DNA from: an uncultured SAR116 cluster alpha proteobacterium
Lineage (GTDB): Bacteria; Pseudomonadota; Alphaproteobacteria; Puniceispirillales; Marisalimonadaceae
DNA: 64,000 nucleotides
Reading direction: 5' to 3'
Assembly: GCA_902619485.1 (NCBI GenBank)
Contig: CACNEF010000001.1
Span: 1-64,000 of the forward strand
Positions within the stretch are counted from its first letter, which is position 1; the number at the start of each line of letters is the position of its first letter. The notes beneath the pieces were generated by a model. It was not told the DNA's origin. It did no database searches and was given only the letters and a program-made list of their open reading frames with translations. Position numbers and translations under genes: made by a program. This document shows, piece by piece, positions 52,091-63,263 of this stretch.

Positions 52091-53505
52091 GAAACTCTCA
52101 TTGATTTTATAATATATTCTTGGACATCTTTTAAATTAGGTTCAATTATTTTAAAATTTTCTTTTCGACTCATAATTTGATCTAAATGAAAAGGGAATTC
52201 AGGTATTATTCCAATACTTTTTTTTATAACTTGCGGAAATTTTGCAGGGTGTGCGCAAGCAAGTGAAATTATTGGAGTGTCAATAGAAATAATTTTTTGT
52301 TCAATAGCTTTTTGCACAGCGCCATAACCTATTGCACTATGAGGATCAAGCATATATTTTTGATCAATGTAGGTTTTTTTAATTATATTAAGAGTATCAA
52401 AATCACTAATCTTAAAAGCGGCAAACAAATTATTTATTTTGTTAAGTTGGTCTTGAGTAATTTGAAAATTCCCATTAACTTTAAATTCATTCATTTGCTT
52501 CTTAACTAAATTTGTGTCCCTATCATTTATTTCAAATAATAATCTCTCAAAATTGCTAGAAACTTGAATATCCATGCTTGGGCTATATGAAGGAGAAACA
52601 TTCTTTCGTTTCATAATACCATTTTCAAAAAATCTAGTAAGTATATCATTTTGGTTTGAGCCACATATCAGCTTAAATATAGGAAGTCCCATTTTTTTTG
52701 CCATCCATCCTGCTAAAATATTTCCAAAATTACCTGTAGGCACTGAAAAAACGACCTCTTTTTCAGGAGACCCTACTCTTAGCGCAGAGTAGAAATAATA
52801 AACAATTTGAGGTAATAATCTTACCCAATTAATTGAATTTATAGCTGAGAGTGATGTACGATCTTTAAAATTTAAATCTTCAAAACAATCTTTAACGATT
52901 GCTTGACATCCATCAAAATCAGTTTTCACAGATAGGGCATGTGCTCCATCTTCATTTATCCAAGTCATTTGTTTTTGTTGAACTTCTGATACCCTTTTGT
53001 GCGGAAAAAGAATAAAAATATCGATATTTTCTTTGCCTTTAAATGCCTCTAGAGCTGCAGAACCAGTATCACCACTAGTAGCACCCAAAATTACAGCTCT
53101 TTTAGTCTTTTTTTCTAGTGCTATGTTAAATGCTCTAGACAAAAATTGCATAGCATAATCTTTGAATGCTAGTGTGGGACCATGAAAAAGCTCAAGAATA
53201 TATGTGTTTTCCTTAAGCTCTTTTAAAGGAGCTACTTCATTACCAAATGTTGAATAAGTAGCTTCACATATATTTGAAATATCATCCTCATCCAAAAAAG
53301 GTTGTATAAAGGGTTTTAAAATTTTAGAAGCTAACTTGGAATAACTAAGTTCTTTCATGTTTCTTAAGTCAACATGACTAAAACTTGGCCATTTTTCCGG
53401 CATAAATAATCCACCATCTCTCGCTAATCCAGATAAAAGAACCTCTTCATATGAAAGAGAATCATCTCCGCCTCTTGTACTTGAATATTTAATATAATCA
53501 TCCAT
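52087..53505 (-). CDS. thrC: Threonine synthase
   Basis: ThrC converts O-phosphohomoserine to threonine with PLP. The N-terminal block YSSTRGGDDSLSYEEVLLSG, the PLP lysine in FHGPTLAFKDYAMQFL, ATSGDTGSAALEAFKG and the phosphate loop SVPTGNFGNILAGW are present. The length of 472 aa is the long (type II) form. It overlaps the downstream M16 gene by four bases and the upstream SURF1 gene by eight bases. It takes its substrate from the ThrB at 46281. Confidence 0.96.
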   Translation of the reverse strand: MDDYIKYSSTRGGDDSLSYEEVLLSGLARDGGLFMPEKWPSFSHVDLRNMKELSYSKLASKILKPFIQPFLDEDDISNICEATYSTFGNEVAPLKELKENTYILELFHGPTLAFKDYAMQFLSRAFNIALEKKTKRAVILGATSGDTGSAALEAFKGKENIDIFILFPHKRVSEVQQKQMTWINEDGAHALSVKTDFDGCQAIVKDCFEDLNFKDRTSLSAINSINWVRLLPQIVYYFYSALRVGSPEKEVVFSVPTGNFGNILAGWMAKKMGLPIFKLICGSNQNDILTRFFENGIMKRKNVSPSYSPSMDIQVSSNFERLLFEINDRDTNLVKKQMNEFKVNGNFQITQDQLNKINNLFAAFKISDFDTLNIIKKTYIDQKYMLDPHSAIGYGAVQKAIEQKIISIDTPIISLACAHPAKFPQVIKKSIGIIPEFPFHLDQIMSRKENFKIIEPNLKDVQEYIIKSMRVS

Positions 53506-54241
53506 TTCGTTTATTCTTTTTAAATATTAATCTTCCAGATGACACATGATATGAAAAGTACACAAATAGAAGAGATAAAGCTAATCCATACCAAGTTATT
53601 GCATATGATAAATGTTGATTGCGAAATTTAGGTTCACCATCTACTCCGATAGGCAGTGTCAGCTTTTCACCAACACGCAGAGCGTCAATATAATAATCAT
53701 TAATTGTTTTGTTTGAGATAATATTTATAAAGTCAAAAATCTGATTAGGTACAATTGTAAACCAAAAACCATTTTCTCCGTCATTTTCTGGAACAAAATA
53801 ACCTTTCTTTTGTGGATATCTTATAATTCCATTTAATTTTACCAAGCCTTTGGTAAGACTAAATTTCCTTTTGTCAGGATTTTTATAACTCTCTGATACC
53901 CAACCTCTGTTAATAAGAACAATTTTGTTATTTTGCATTATAAATGGAGTTATCACGTGAAATCCTGCGTTACCTTCGTAAGTTTTACCTGTAATATAGA
54001 TTTCATTACTGTGCATAAAACGACCTAAAATACCAATAGACTTAAATTCATTAATTGAAGACTTCTCTAGTTCAGCAGGATCAGTTATTGGATTAGACTG
54101 ACTTTGCGTAAGATAATTTTCAATAAGAGCTTCTTTCCAAAATAGTCTTTTAACTTGCCAAGTACCAAAACTAATTAAAATAGCAAAAATTAATATAGAA
54201 AATATTGATGGCCATAACATTGGCTTAAATTGTATTTTCAT
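53498..54241 (-). CDS. SURF1-family cytochrome oxidase assembly protein
   Basis: SURF1 helps insert heme A into subunit I of aa3 oxidase. Two membrane helices flank the periplasmic domain: WPSIFSILIFAILISFGTWQ near the start and LSYAITWYGLALSLLFVYF at the end. The conserved GTWQVKRLFWKEALI and the loop INRGWV are visible. The length of 247 aa is normal. It follows coxC after 45 bases and overlaps thrC by eight bases. Function in heme A insertion is from the family. Confidence 0.93.
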   Translation of the reverse strand: MKIQFKPMLWPSIFSILIFAILISFGTWQVKRLFWKEALIENYLTQSQSNPITDPAELEKSSINEFKSIGILGRFMHSNEIYITGKTYEGNAGFHVITPFIMQNNKIVLINRGWVSESYKNPDKRKFSLTKGLVKLNGIIRYPQKKGYFVPENDGENGFWFTIVPNQIFDFINIISNKTINDYYIDALRVGEKLTLPIGVDGEPKFRNQHLSYAITWYGLALSLLFVYFSYHVSSGRLIFKKNKRNG

Positions 54242-54286
54242 TATTAGTATATAAACCTTATTTTTGATAAGTATTATAAATACCTA

Positions 54287-55072
54287 TCAACCACCCCACC
54301 AATATATACAAACAAATAAAAATAACCAAACAACATCAACAAAATGCCAATACCAAGCTGCTGCTTCAAACCCAAAGTGATGATCAGCAGTAAAATGACC
54401 TTTAAGACCTCTAAATAAGCAAACTGTTAAAAATATTGTTCCAACTAATACGTGAAACCCGTGAAAACCAGTAGCCATATAAAAAGTTGAAGCATAAATC
54501 CCATCAGTAAACGCAAAAGTGGCATGTTGATATTCATATGCTTGAACCACTGTAAATATTGCACCTAAAATTATAGTTAAAACAAGACCTGTTATAAAAT
54601 CTTTTCTATTATCATGCTGAAGAGCGTGATGAGACCAAGTAACTGTACAACCAGATAATAGTAATATTAGTGTATTAATTAAAGGTAGATCAAATGGATC
54701 TAAAGCTACAATACCTTCTGGGGGCCACACGCCAGTATCAGGATATAAACTTGAATCAAAAAAGGCCCAGAAAAAAGCCACAAAAAACATAACCTCAGAA
54801 CAAATAAAAAATATCATGCCATATCTCATACCAATTTGGACGATAGGTGTGTGATGACCTTGATATTCAGCTTCTCTTACAATGTCTCTCCACCAATAAA
54901 ACATGGTAGCTAACACCATAAACAAACCTGCACCTAACACCCATAATGAAAATGGATATTCATGCATATATAATGTAAGCCCAAGAAAAAGGGTAAAGCC
55001 AGCAGCAGATCCTAAGGCAGGCCAAGGACTTGGTTCAACTAAGTGATATTGATGTTTTTGTTCGCCGCTCAT
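54287..55072 (-). CDS. coxC: Cytochrome c oxidase subunit III
   Basis: Subunit III is a seven-helix membrane protein of the aa3 oxidase. The start MSGEQKHQYHLVEPSPWP at ATG 55072 follows a strong AGGGAG site 6 bases upstream; a longer frame to 55111 is less supported. Hallmarks are WWRDIVREAEYQGHHT, the GCTVTWSHHAL segment with conserved His pair and the C-terminal YWHFVDVVWLFLFVCIYWWG. The length of 261 aa is normal. It lies between ctaG and SURF1. Confidence 0.96.
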   Translation of the reverse strand: MSGEQKHQYHLVEPSPWPALGSAAGFTLFLGLTLYMHEYPFSLWVLGAGLFMVLATMFYWWRDIVREAEYQGHHTPIVQIGMRYGMIFFICSEVMFFVAFFWAFFDSSLYPDTGVWPPEGIVALDPFDLPLINTLILLLSGCTVTWSHHALQHDNRKDFITGLVLTIILGAIFTVVQAYEYQHATFAFTDGIYASTFYMATGFHGFHVLVGTIFLTVCLFRGLKGHFTADHHFGFEAAAWYWHFVDVVWLFLFVCIYWWGG

Positions 55073-55140
55073 TACATTCTCCCTAATTAACCTTTGTATA
55101 TACTCACTCAACTTAATCCAAAAAATTTTTAACTTATAAA

Positions 55141-55680
55141 CTATGTTTCAGCATTAAAAAATGTATACGACAAAGTTATCTCTTCCAAGTTTTTTGTGTT
55201 TTCATCGTTATTTATGCTTGGGTCAACATAAAATGACACAGGCATTTTAACCTCTTCTCCCGGCTGGAGTGTTTGTTTTACAAAACAAAAACAATCTACT
55301 TTCATAAAAATACTTCCAGCTTTAGGAGGAGATACGTTAAATACTGCTGTACCTGTTGTTGGTTTGTTCGACAAATTTTTTGCTGTATAGTAAATGACTT
55401 GTTGTATACCAGGTTGAACAATAATTTCTTGTTTAGGTGCCTTAAACTCCCAATTAAGTTCATGTGATATATTTGAATCAAATCTTATTTGAATGTTTTT
55501 GTATTGACCATTTGATCCTGGAGCTAGTGAAGCTCTCTGAACCGTCCCTGCATATCCAGTAACTCTACAAAACAAATCATACAATGGAACAGAGGCAAAA
55601 GATAAACCAAGCATAAAAAAAACAATTAGGAATACCCACTTTAAAGAATTATTATTTTTTTTTGATAAATTTAAAGACAT
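55141..55680 (-). CDS. ctaG: Cytochrome c oxidase copper-assembly protein CtaG (Cox11)
   Basis: CtaG/Cox11 delivers copper to CuB of subunit I from the periplasmic side. One N-terminal helix (about 15-36) is followed by a beta domain. The family start of that domain, VPLYDLFCRVTGYAGT, and the copper motif DCFCFVKQTL are present. The length of 179 aa is normal. Its ATG directly follows the ctaF stop (TAA-ATG). It is part of the oxidase cluster, with ctaB upstream and coxC downstream. Confidence 0.96.
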   Translation of the reverse strand: MSLNLSKKNNNSLKWVFLIVFFMLGLSFASVPLYDLFCRVTGYAGTVQRASLAPGSNGQYKNIQIRFDSNISHELNWEFKAPKQEIIVQPGIQQVIYYTAKNLSNKPTTGTAVFNVSPPKAGSIFMKVDCFCFVKQTLQPGEEVKMPVSFYVDPSINNDENTKNLEEITLSYTFFNAET

Positions 55681-55824
55681 TTATGCAGTGACATCCATTC
55701 TTAAAATTGTAATAAAAAAGAAAAGAACAACCATAAATATTATTATTCCTAAAATAGCAAAATTCTTCGATTTTCTATTTTCGTAAAATGCTTTAATATA
55801 TTCATCATTTTTATTAGATTTCAT
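55681..55824 (-). CDS. ctaF: Small membrane protein of oxidase cluster (CtaF/CoxF-like)
   Basis: A 47-residue frame lies between ctaB and ctaG. It has a charged N-terminus (KNDEYIKAFYENRKSKN), one membrane helix (FAILGIIIFMVVLFFFITIL) and a short tail. Size, topology and place match the small CtaF/CoxF-type open reading frame in alphaproteobacterial cox operons. It is read by translation at ATG 55824 to a TAA at 55681 that abuts the ctaG start. The role in oxidase assembly is inferred from context. Confidence 0.82.
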   Translation of the reverse strand: MKSNKNDEYIKAFYENRKSKNFAILGIIIFMVVLFFFITILRMDVTA

Positions 55825-55826
55825 AT

Positions 55827-56759
55827 CTAACCTATCATAAAATTACTTGCGAATTTATCAACACAAATACTCGCAAACAAAATACTCAAATAAAAAATTG
55901 AGTACATAAATAGACCTTTTTCTGAATCTTTATGTTCTTTTAATACATAAATCGATCTCCTGATAAATTCAATATTAAGTAATGAAACGACTATCACATA
56001 AATGTTACCGGAGTAATTTAAAATCCAAGGAAGGTATGCGCAAGGCATGAGTAAAAGTGAATAAATAAAGATATTTTTTCGAGTGGTGATATCACCATAA
56101 ATTATTGGTAACATTGGTATTTTAGCAGCTATATAATCTGATTTATTTACTAAAGCCAGAGACCAAAAATGTGGTGGTGTCCATAAAAATATTATAAGGA
56201 ATAAGATCAAAGCTTCTACCCCAATAGAACCTGTAGCACAAACATGCCCAATAATAGGAGGAAATGCGCCAGCAGCACCACCTATCACAATATTTTGAAC
56301 AGTATATCTTTTAAGCCAAATAGTATAAACCACTGCATAAAAAAATATTGTAAAAGCAAGCAAACTAGCTGCTAACCAATTTATAGATAAACCTAATATT
56401 ATTATTGATAAAATAGACGTAATAATTCCAAATGACAGAGCTTCAGAGGGTTGAATCTTACCAGATGGAATAGGTCTGTTTTTTGTTCTATCCATTAAAA
56501 CATCAATGTCTTTATCAAACCATTGGTTTAAGACCCCAGATGCACCTGCTCCAAGTGCGATAGCAAATATTCCTATTAAAGCTAGAAACGGATTAATTGA
56601 ACTATCTAAAACTGGAACCGCATTATAATATCCAACGAAAGCAGTAAAAACTACTAACGACATAACTCTAGGCTTCATAAGATTAATATAATCATATGGA
56701 GAACCTAAATTATTAGATTCTCGCAATATATCCTTAGTGTTAACTACTATTGATGGCAT
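55827..56759 (-). CDS. ctaB: Protoheme IX farnesyltransferase (heme O synthase)
   Basis: CtaB/CyoE adds a farnesyl group to heme b, forming heme O for heme A. UbiA-fold aspartate motifs are visible: NQWFDKDIDVLMDRTKNRP for the first, and the second loop region DYIAAKIPMLPIIYGD. Nine or so helices span 310 aa. I prefer ATG 56759; a TTG at 56771 is in frame four codons earlier, but an AGG sits only 3 bases ahead of it. Farnesyl substrate is supplied by IspA. It lies between coxA and ctaF. Confidence 0.95.
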   Translation of the reverse strand: MPSIVVNTKDILRESNNLGSPYDYINLMKPRVMSLVVFTAFVGYYNAVPVLDSSINPFLALIGIFAIALGAGASGVLNQWFDKDIDVLMDRTKNRPIPSGKIQPSEALSFGIITSILSIIILGLSINWLAASLLAFTIFFYAVVYTIWLKRYTVQNIVIGGAAGAFPPIIGHVCATGSIGVEALILFLIIFLWTPPHFWSLALVNKSDYIAAKIPMLPIIYGDITTRKNIFIYSLLLMPCAYLPWILNYSGNIYVIVVSLLNIEFIRRSIYVLKEHKDSEKGLFMYSIFYLSILFASICVDKFASNFMIG

Positions 56760-56779
56760 ATTAAAATTCAAAACCTATA

Positions 56780-59271
<2,492 letters not shown>

Positions 59272-59310
59272 TATTTATGCTCCTCAAGCCTTGATCAAAT
59301 CATATCTAAA

Positions 59311-59339
59311 ATAATAGAATAGAGTTAGATTAATTTGAA
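59311..59339 (-). promoter_or_regulatory. Candidate promoter of the cox operon; 59272-59537 otherwise empty
   Basis: On the minus strand TTCAAA and TATTAT are separated by 17 bases, about 40 bases upstream of the coxB start. The full gap to tldD (266 bases) is very AT-rich, and I see no ORF, RNA gene or repeat in it. Weak match to consensus. Confidence 0.3.
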
Positions 59340-59537
59340 ATGATTCTAAAATACGTTTGTATAAGTATTACTTAAAACTTTTTTATGAAAAATGCTAGAT
59401 CTAAAACCAAATAAATTATTTTTTTTAGATTAAATTATTATTTAATTATCAAATTCATATATTTTAGTGTTAATCTTGAAGAATAGTAATTATATTATCA
59501 TTTCATAATTATAAAATTTCAATCAAAAGGTTCAAAA

Positions 59538-60986
59538 ATGGAAAATAAATCACCATTAGAAATAACTGATAAATTGTTTTACGAGGATAATGACTTTGAT
59601 CTTAATAAAGCTCAATCTATTGTATCAGACACTCTAAAAGATGCTGATGACGGAGAATTGTATCTTGAATCAACAAAATCAGAATCGTTTTCGTTTGACG
59701 ATGGACGAATGAAAAATATTGCCTACGATAGTACAAAAGGGTTTGGTTTAAGGGCAATTGCAGGTGAGGCCAGAGGTTTTGCTCATTCGGGCGAAATAAC
59801 AGAGTCTTCTCTTAAAAGAGCCTCAGAAACAGTCAGGTCTGTTTCAAAAAACTATTCAGGAATAATGGCTCCAGGTCCATCACATGGAACTAACAAACCA
59901 CTTTACACTTCAATAAATCCAATTGAGGAAACTTCATTTAAAGTCAAAACAAGTTTGCTTCAAGAAATTGATGCTTATGCAAGATCTATTGATAAGAAAG
60001 TTATTCAAGTTTCAGCATCTATTTCAGCCTCTTATCAAGCAATTCAAATATTGAGAGGTGATGGAAAAAGAACCGCTGACATTAGACCTCTTATTAGACT
60101 TAACGTATCATTAGTTGTTGAAAAAAATGGAAGGAGAGAGACTGGAAATTCCGGATGTGGTGGAAGAGGAATATATGAAGAATGGATTAATTCTGATAGA
60201 TGGAAAGGACAAGTTAAAGAAGCTTTGAGAATTGCTAATACTAACCTCGAATCCATACCTACACCTGCTGGTGAAATGCCTGTTATTTTAGGTCCAGGTT
60301 GGCCAGGTGTTATGTTACACGAAGCTGTAGGTCATGGCTTAGAAGGAGATTTTAATAGAAAAGGTACTTCAATATTCTCAGGGAAAATTGGAGAAAAAGT
60401 TACTGCTGAAGGGGTTACAGTCATTGATGACGGAACAATTGAGAACAAAAGAGGATCAATAACAATTGATGACGAAGGTACAAAATCATCAAAGAACATT
60501 TTAATAGAAAATGGAATTTTAAGAAATTACATGCAAGACCGTCAGAATGCAAGATTAATGAAGATGGAACCAACTGGAAATGGGAGAAGACAGTCTTATT
60601 CTCATTACCCTATGCCAAGAATGACAAACACTTACATGGATAATGGAACAATTGAACCTGAAGAGATTGTAAGTTCAGTTAAAAAAGGCATTTATGCTGT
60701 TAATTTTGCTGGTGGACAAGTTGATATTACAAATGGGAAATTTGTTTTTTCTGCTTCAGAAGCCTATCTAGTAGAAAATGGAAAAGTTAAGCAGCCTCTT
60801 AAAGGAGCAACCCTAATTGGTAATGGCCCAGATGCAATGTCGAAAATTTCTCTTATTGGAAATGATATGTCTTTAGATGACGGAATTGGCACATGTGGAA
60901 AAGAAGGTCAAGGTGTCCCTGTGGGCGTAGGACAACCTACGTTATTAATGGGAGGTATCACAGTAGGAGGCACTGATACGAACTAG
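59538..60986 (+). CDS. tldD: TldD-type metalloprotease
   Basis: TldD with TldE forms a zinc protease that degrades unfolded peptides and processes microcins. The zinc motif HEAVGHGLEGDF starts at residue 261. The glycine-rich C-terminus GTCGKEGQGVPVGVGQPTLLMGG and the N-terminal DDGRMKNIAYDSTKGFGLRA region match the family. The length of 482 aa is full. TldE is not in the window. It is divergent from coxB, the common alphaproteobacterial arrangement. Confidence 0.96.
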   Translation: MENKSPLEITDKLFYEDNDFDLNKAQSIVSDTLKDADDGELYLESTKSESFSFDDGRMKNIAYDSTKGFGLRAIAGEARGFAHSGEITESSLKRASETVRSVSKNYSGIMAPGPSHGTNKPLYTSINPIEETSFKVKTSLLQEIDAYARSIDKKVIQVSASISASYQAIQILRGDGKRTADIRPLIRLNVSLVVEKNGRRETGNSGCGGRGIYEEWINSDRWKGQVKEALRIANTNLESIPTPAGEMPVILGPGWPGVMLHEAVGHGLEGDFNRKGTSIFSGKIGEKVTAEGVTVIDDGTIENKRGSITIDDEGTKSSKNILIENGILRNYMQDRQNARLMKMEPTGNGRRQSYSHYPMPRMTNTYMDNGTIEPEEIVSSVKKGIYAVNFAGGQVDITNGKFVFSASEAYLVENGKVKQPLKGATLIGNGPDAMSKISLIGNDMSLDDGIGTCGKEGQGVPVGVGQPTLLMGGITVGGTDTN

Positions 60987-60990
60987 AGTG

Positions 60991-62337
60991 TCAGAAAGCG
61001 TTATCGATAAATATTTTATCTATGTTTTTCTTCCAAATACCATTAAACTTTTCTAGAAGAATTTCAGATCCAGTCTTTTTGTTTCTAATGATATTGTAAA
61101 GTGGATCTAAAAACTGTCTTTCATCAACACCTCGTTCATCTAATTTATTACGTCTTTGAAGGCCTAAACTAGAAATTCTTATCATTTCTTCTGCTATATC
61201 GATGATTCTTTTGGATCCTAGTTTCCCATTTAAACCGTATTTTGCGGCCGAAATTCTTCCTTCTTCTAGAAGCTGAGTATTCATAAATGGCTTTGCCAAA
61301 TCATAGGCCTCTAATTGAGCCTCATTATCATACAATAATCCAACCCATAATGCTGGGAGAGCACAAATTATATTCCATGGTCCACCATCTGCACCTCTCA
61401 TTTCTAAATATTGTTTAAGTCTAACTTCTGGGAATGGAACTGTTACATGGTCCTCCCAGTCTTTGAGAGAAGGAAATTTCCCCTCAAAACCTTCTAAATT
61501 TCCATCCATAAAATCTAAAAAAGATCCTCCAGATACATCGATATATTCACCTTCTCTGTATACAAAATACATTGGTACCTTGAGGACATAATCTAACCAT
61601 TCCTCATAGCCAAAAGATTCATTAAAAACAATTTCTGGTACACCTGTTCTATTAGGGTCAGTATCTGTCCAGACCATTGCTCTTGAAGATAAATATCCAC
61701 TTTCTTTACCTTCAATAAATGGAGAATTAGCGAAAATAGCTGTTGCAATAGATTGTAATGCTAAGGATGTTTGAAACTTTTGGACCATGTCTTGTTCATT
61801 CAAATAATCCAGATTAACTTGAATAGTACATGTCCTTAACATCATATCTAATCCGAGTTGACCAACTTTAGGCATAAAATTTTTCATAATTTCATATCGA
61901 CCTTTTGGCATCCAATTTTGCTTTGAACGAGACCATTTAGGATCATAACCTAGACCAATCATTGATAATCCAAGTTTGTTCATGGCTTTTTTCATGATTT
62001 TTAAGTGTCTTCCAGTCTCTCTACATGTTTGGTGTAAGTTATCAAGAGGAGACCCCGATAATTCTAATTGTCCACCAGGTTCAAGAGAAATTGACGCACC
62101 AGTTTCATCTTTTAAGGCAATCGTATTGTTTTTTTCTAAAATTTTTTCCCAATTATTTTCTTTTGCAAGATTATTTAATAGTTCACTTACACCTGATTTA
62201 CCAAAATAACCAACTCTTTCTAAGTTATTTAAATGAAAAACAAATTTTTCATGTTCCGTACCTATTTTCCAATCTTCTCTTTTTTTTTCACCTTCTTTAA
62301 ACCAATTCATGAGGTGTTCTTTTTTTAATCTTGGCAT
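60991..62337 (-). CDS. gshA: Glutamate-cysteine ligase, plant/alphaproteobacterial type
   Basis: This is the first enzyme of glutathione synthesis, of the GCS2/plant-like class. Visible are KIGTEHEKFVFH near residue 23, SLEPGGQLELSGSPL, GYDPKWSRSKQNWMPKGRYE and MMLRTCTIQVNLDY. The length of 448 aa fits this class, unlike the larger E. coli type. It converges on tldD with a 4-base gap. Glutathione could feed the peroxiredoxin at 47703. rsmE lies upstream after 96 bases. Confidence 0.96.
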   Translation of the reverse strand: MPRLKKEHLMNWFKEGEKKREDWKIGTEHEKFVFHLNNLERVGYFGKSGVSELLNNLAKENNWEKILEKNNTIALKDETGASISLEPGGQLELSGSPLDNLHQTCRETGRHLKIMKKAMNKLGLSMIGLGYDPKWSRSKQNWMPKGRYEIMKNFMPKVGQLGLDMMLRTCTIQVNLDYLNEQDMVQKFQTSLALQSIATAIFANSPFIEGKESGYLSSRAMVWTDTDPNRTGVPEIVFNESFGYEEWLDYVLKVPMYFVYREGEYIDVSGGSFLDFMDGNLEGFEGKFPSLKDWEDHVTVPFPEVRLKQYLEMRGADGGPWNIICALPALWVGLLYDNEAQLEAYDLAKPFMNTQLLEEGRISAAKYGLNGKLGSKRIIDIAEEMIRISSLGLQRRNKLDERGVDERQFLDPLYNIIRNKKTGSEILLEKFNGIWKKNIDKIFIDNAF

Positions 62338-62433
62338 TTAGATCTCATATTTAGATTATGGTATAAATTGAAAATATTAACACTTAATATTTTATAGTAT
62401 TTCTAACCTATATTGAACTTAATTATACGATTA

Positions 62434-63228
62434 TTAATTATTTTTTATATCTCCATTTAAAAAGTGCCAAAAAGAAAGAGCAGTAATTACTGCTGTATCA
62501 GATCTCAAAATTCTAGGTCCTAGATCAATTGGTCTTATAAACTTCTTTTCTCTCAAATAATTTGTTTCATTTGCACTGAAACCACCTTCAGGACCCACTA
62601 GAATAGCACCAAAAGACTTTGTTGATAGATTTTGAAAATCTATTTTGACGGCATCATTGTTTCTAATCGTTTCGTCACAAAAAAATATAATTCGATCATT
62701 ATCCCAATTAGGAATTAAATCTTTAAGTTTCTTTACAGCACAGACTTCAGGGATAGTTATGCGTTCGCATTGTTCAGAAGATTCAATAGCTATATCTTGC
62801 ATTCTTTTTAGATTTAAATTTTTTGTAATAGTGCGTTCTGTAATTACAGGGATAATTTTAGATACTCCCAATTCAGTTGCCTTTTGCACTATATATTCAG
62901 TTGGAGATTTTTTAACTGGTGCAAATAATAACCAAATATCATTGTCAATTTGGACATCTCGTGTTTTTTTAATAATATCAATAATAATTGTATTTTTATA
63001 AATTTCAGAAATTTTAGCCAAAAACTCACCATTAACGCCATTGAAAACTAAAATTGAATCATCAATTTTTTTTCTCATTACATTTATTAAATAATGCACT
63101 TGCTTATTTTCTAATTTAACTGGACTTTTTAAAGATATTTTTCCTGGAAAATAAAGTCTGATTTTAGCTTTATAAGATAAGTCTAACATTACAAAACCGT
63201 ATAACTGTAAATTAATTTCACTGCTCAT
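62434..63228 (-). CDS. rsmE: 16S rRNA (uracil-1498-N3)-methyltransferase
   Basis: RsmE is a SPOUT (trefoil-knot) methyltransferase acting on U1498 of 16S rRNA. A PUA-like N-terminal domain is followed by the knot motifs: SEQCERITIPEV, LVGPEGGFSANE and LGPRILRSDTAVITAL. The length is 264 aa from ATG 63228. Another in-frame ATG at 63189 would give a start nearer the usual KIRLYF segment, so the first 13 residues are uncertain. It is divergent from ubiA with a 35-base gap, the usual gshA-rsmE/ubiA layout. Confidence 0.94.
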   Translation of the reverse strand: MSSEINLQLYGFVMLDLSYKAKIRLYFPGKISLKSPVKLENKQVHYLINVMRKKIDDSILVFNGVNGEFLAKISEIYKNTIIIDIIKKTRDVQIDNDIWLLFAPVKKSPTEYIVQKATELGVSKIIPVITERTITKNLNLKRMQDIAIESSEQCERITIPEVCAVKKLKDLIPNWDNDRIIFFCDETIRNNDAVKIDFQNLSTKSFGAILVGPEGGFSANETNYLREKKFIRPIDLGPRILRSDTAVITALSFWHFLNGDIKNN

Positions 63229-63263
63229 TGATTACAATAAAGTATAATGATATTGCATTATTT

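Noticed and set aside
59272-59537. RNA gene or small ORF in the coxB/tldD gap
   Set aside because: I read both strands and saw no tRNA-like fold, no credible ORF and no repeat, only AT-rich sequence with promoter-like matches.
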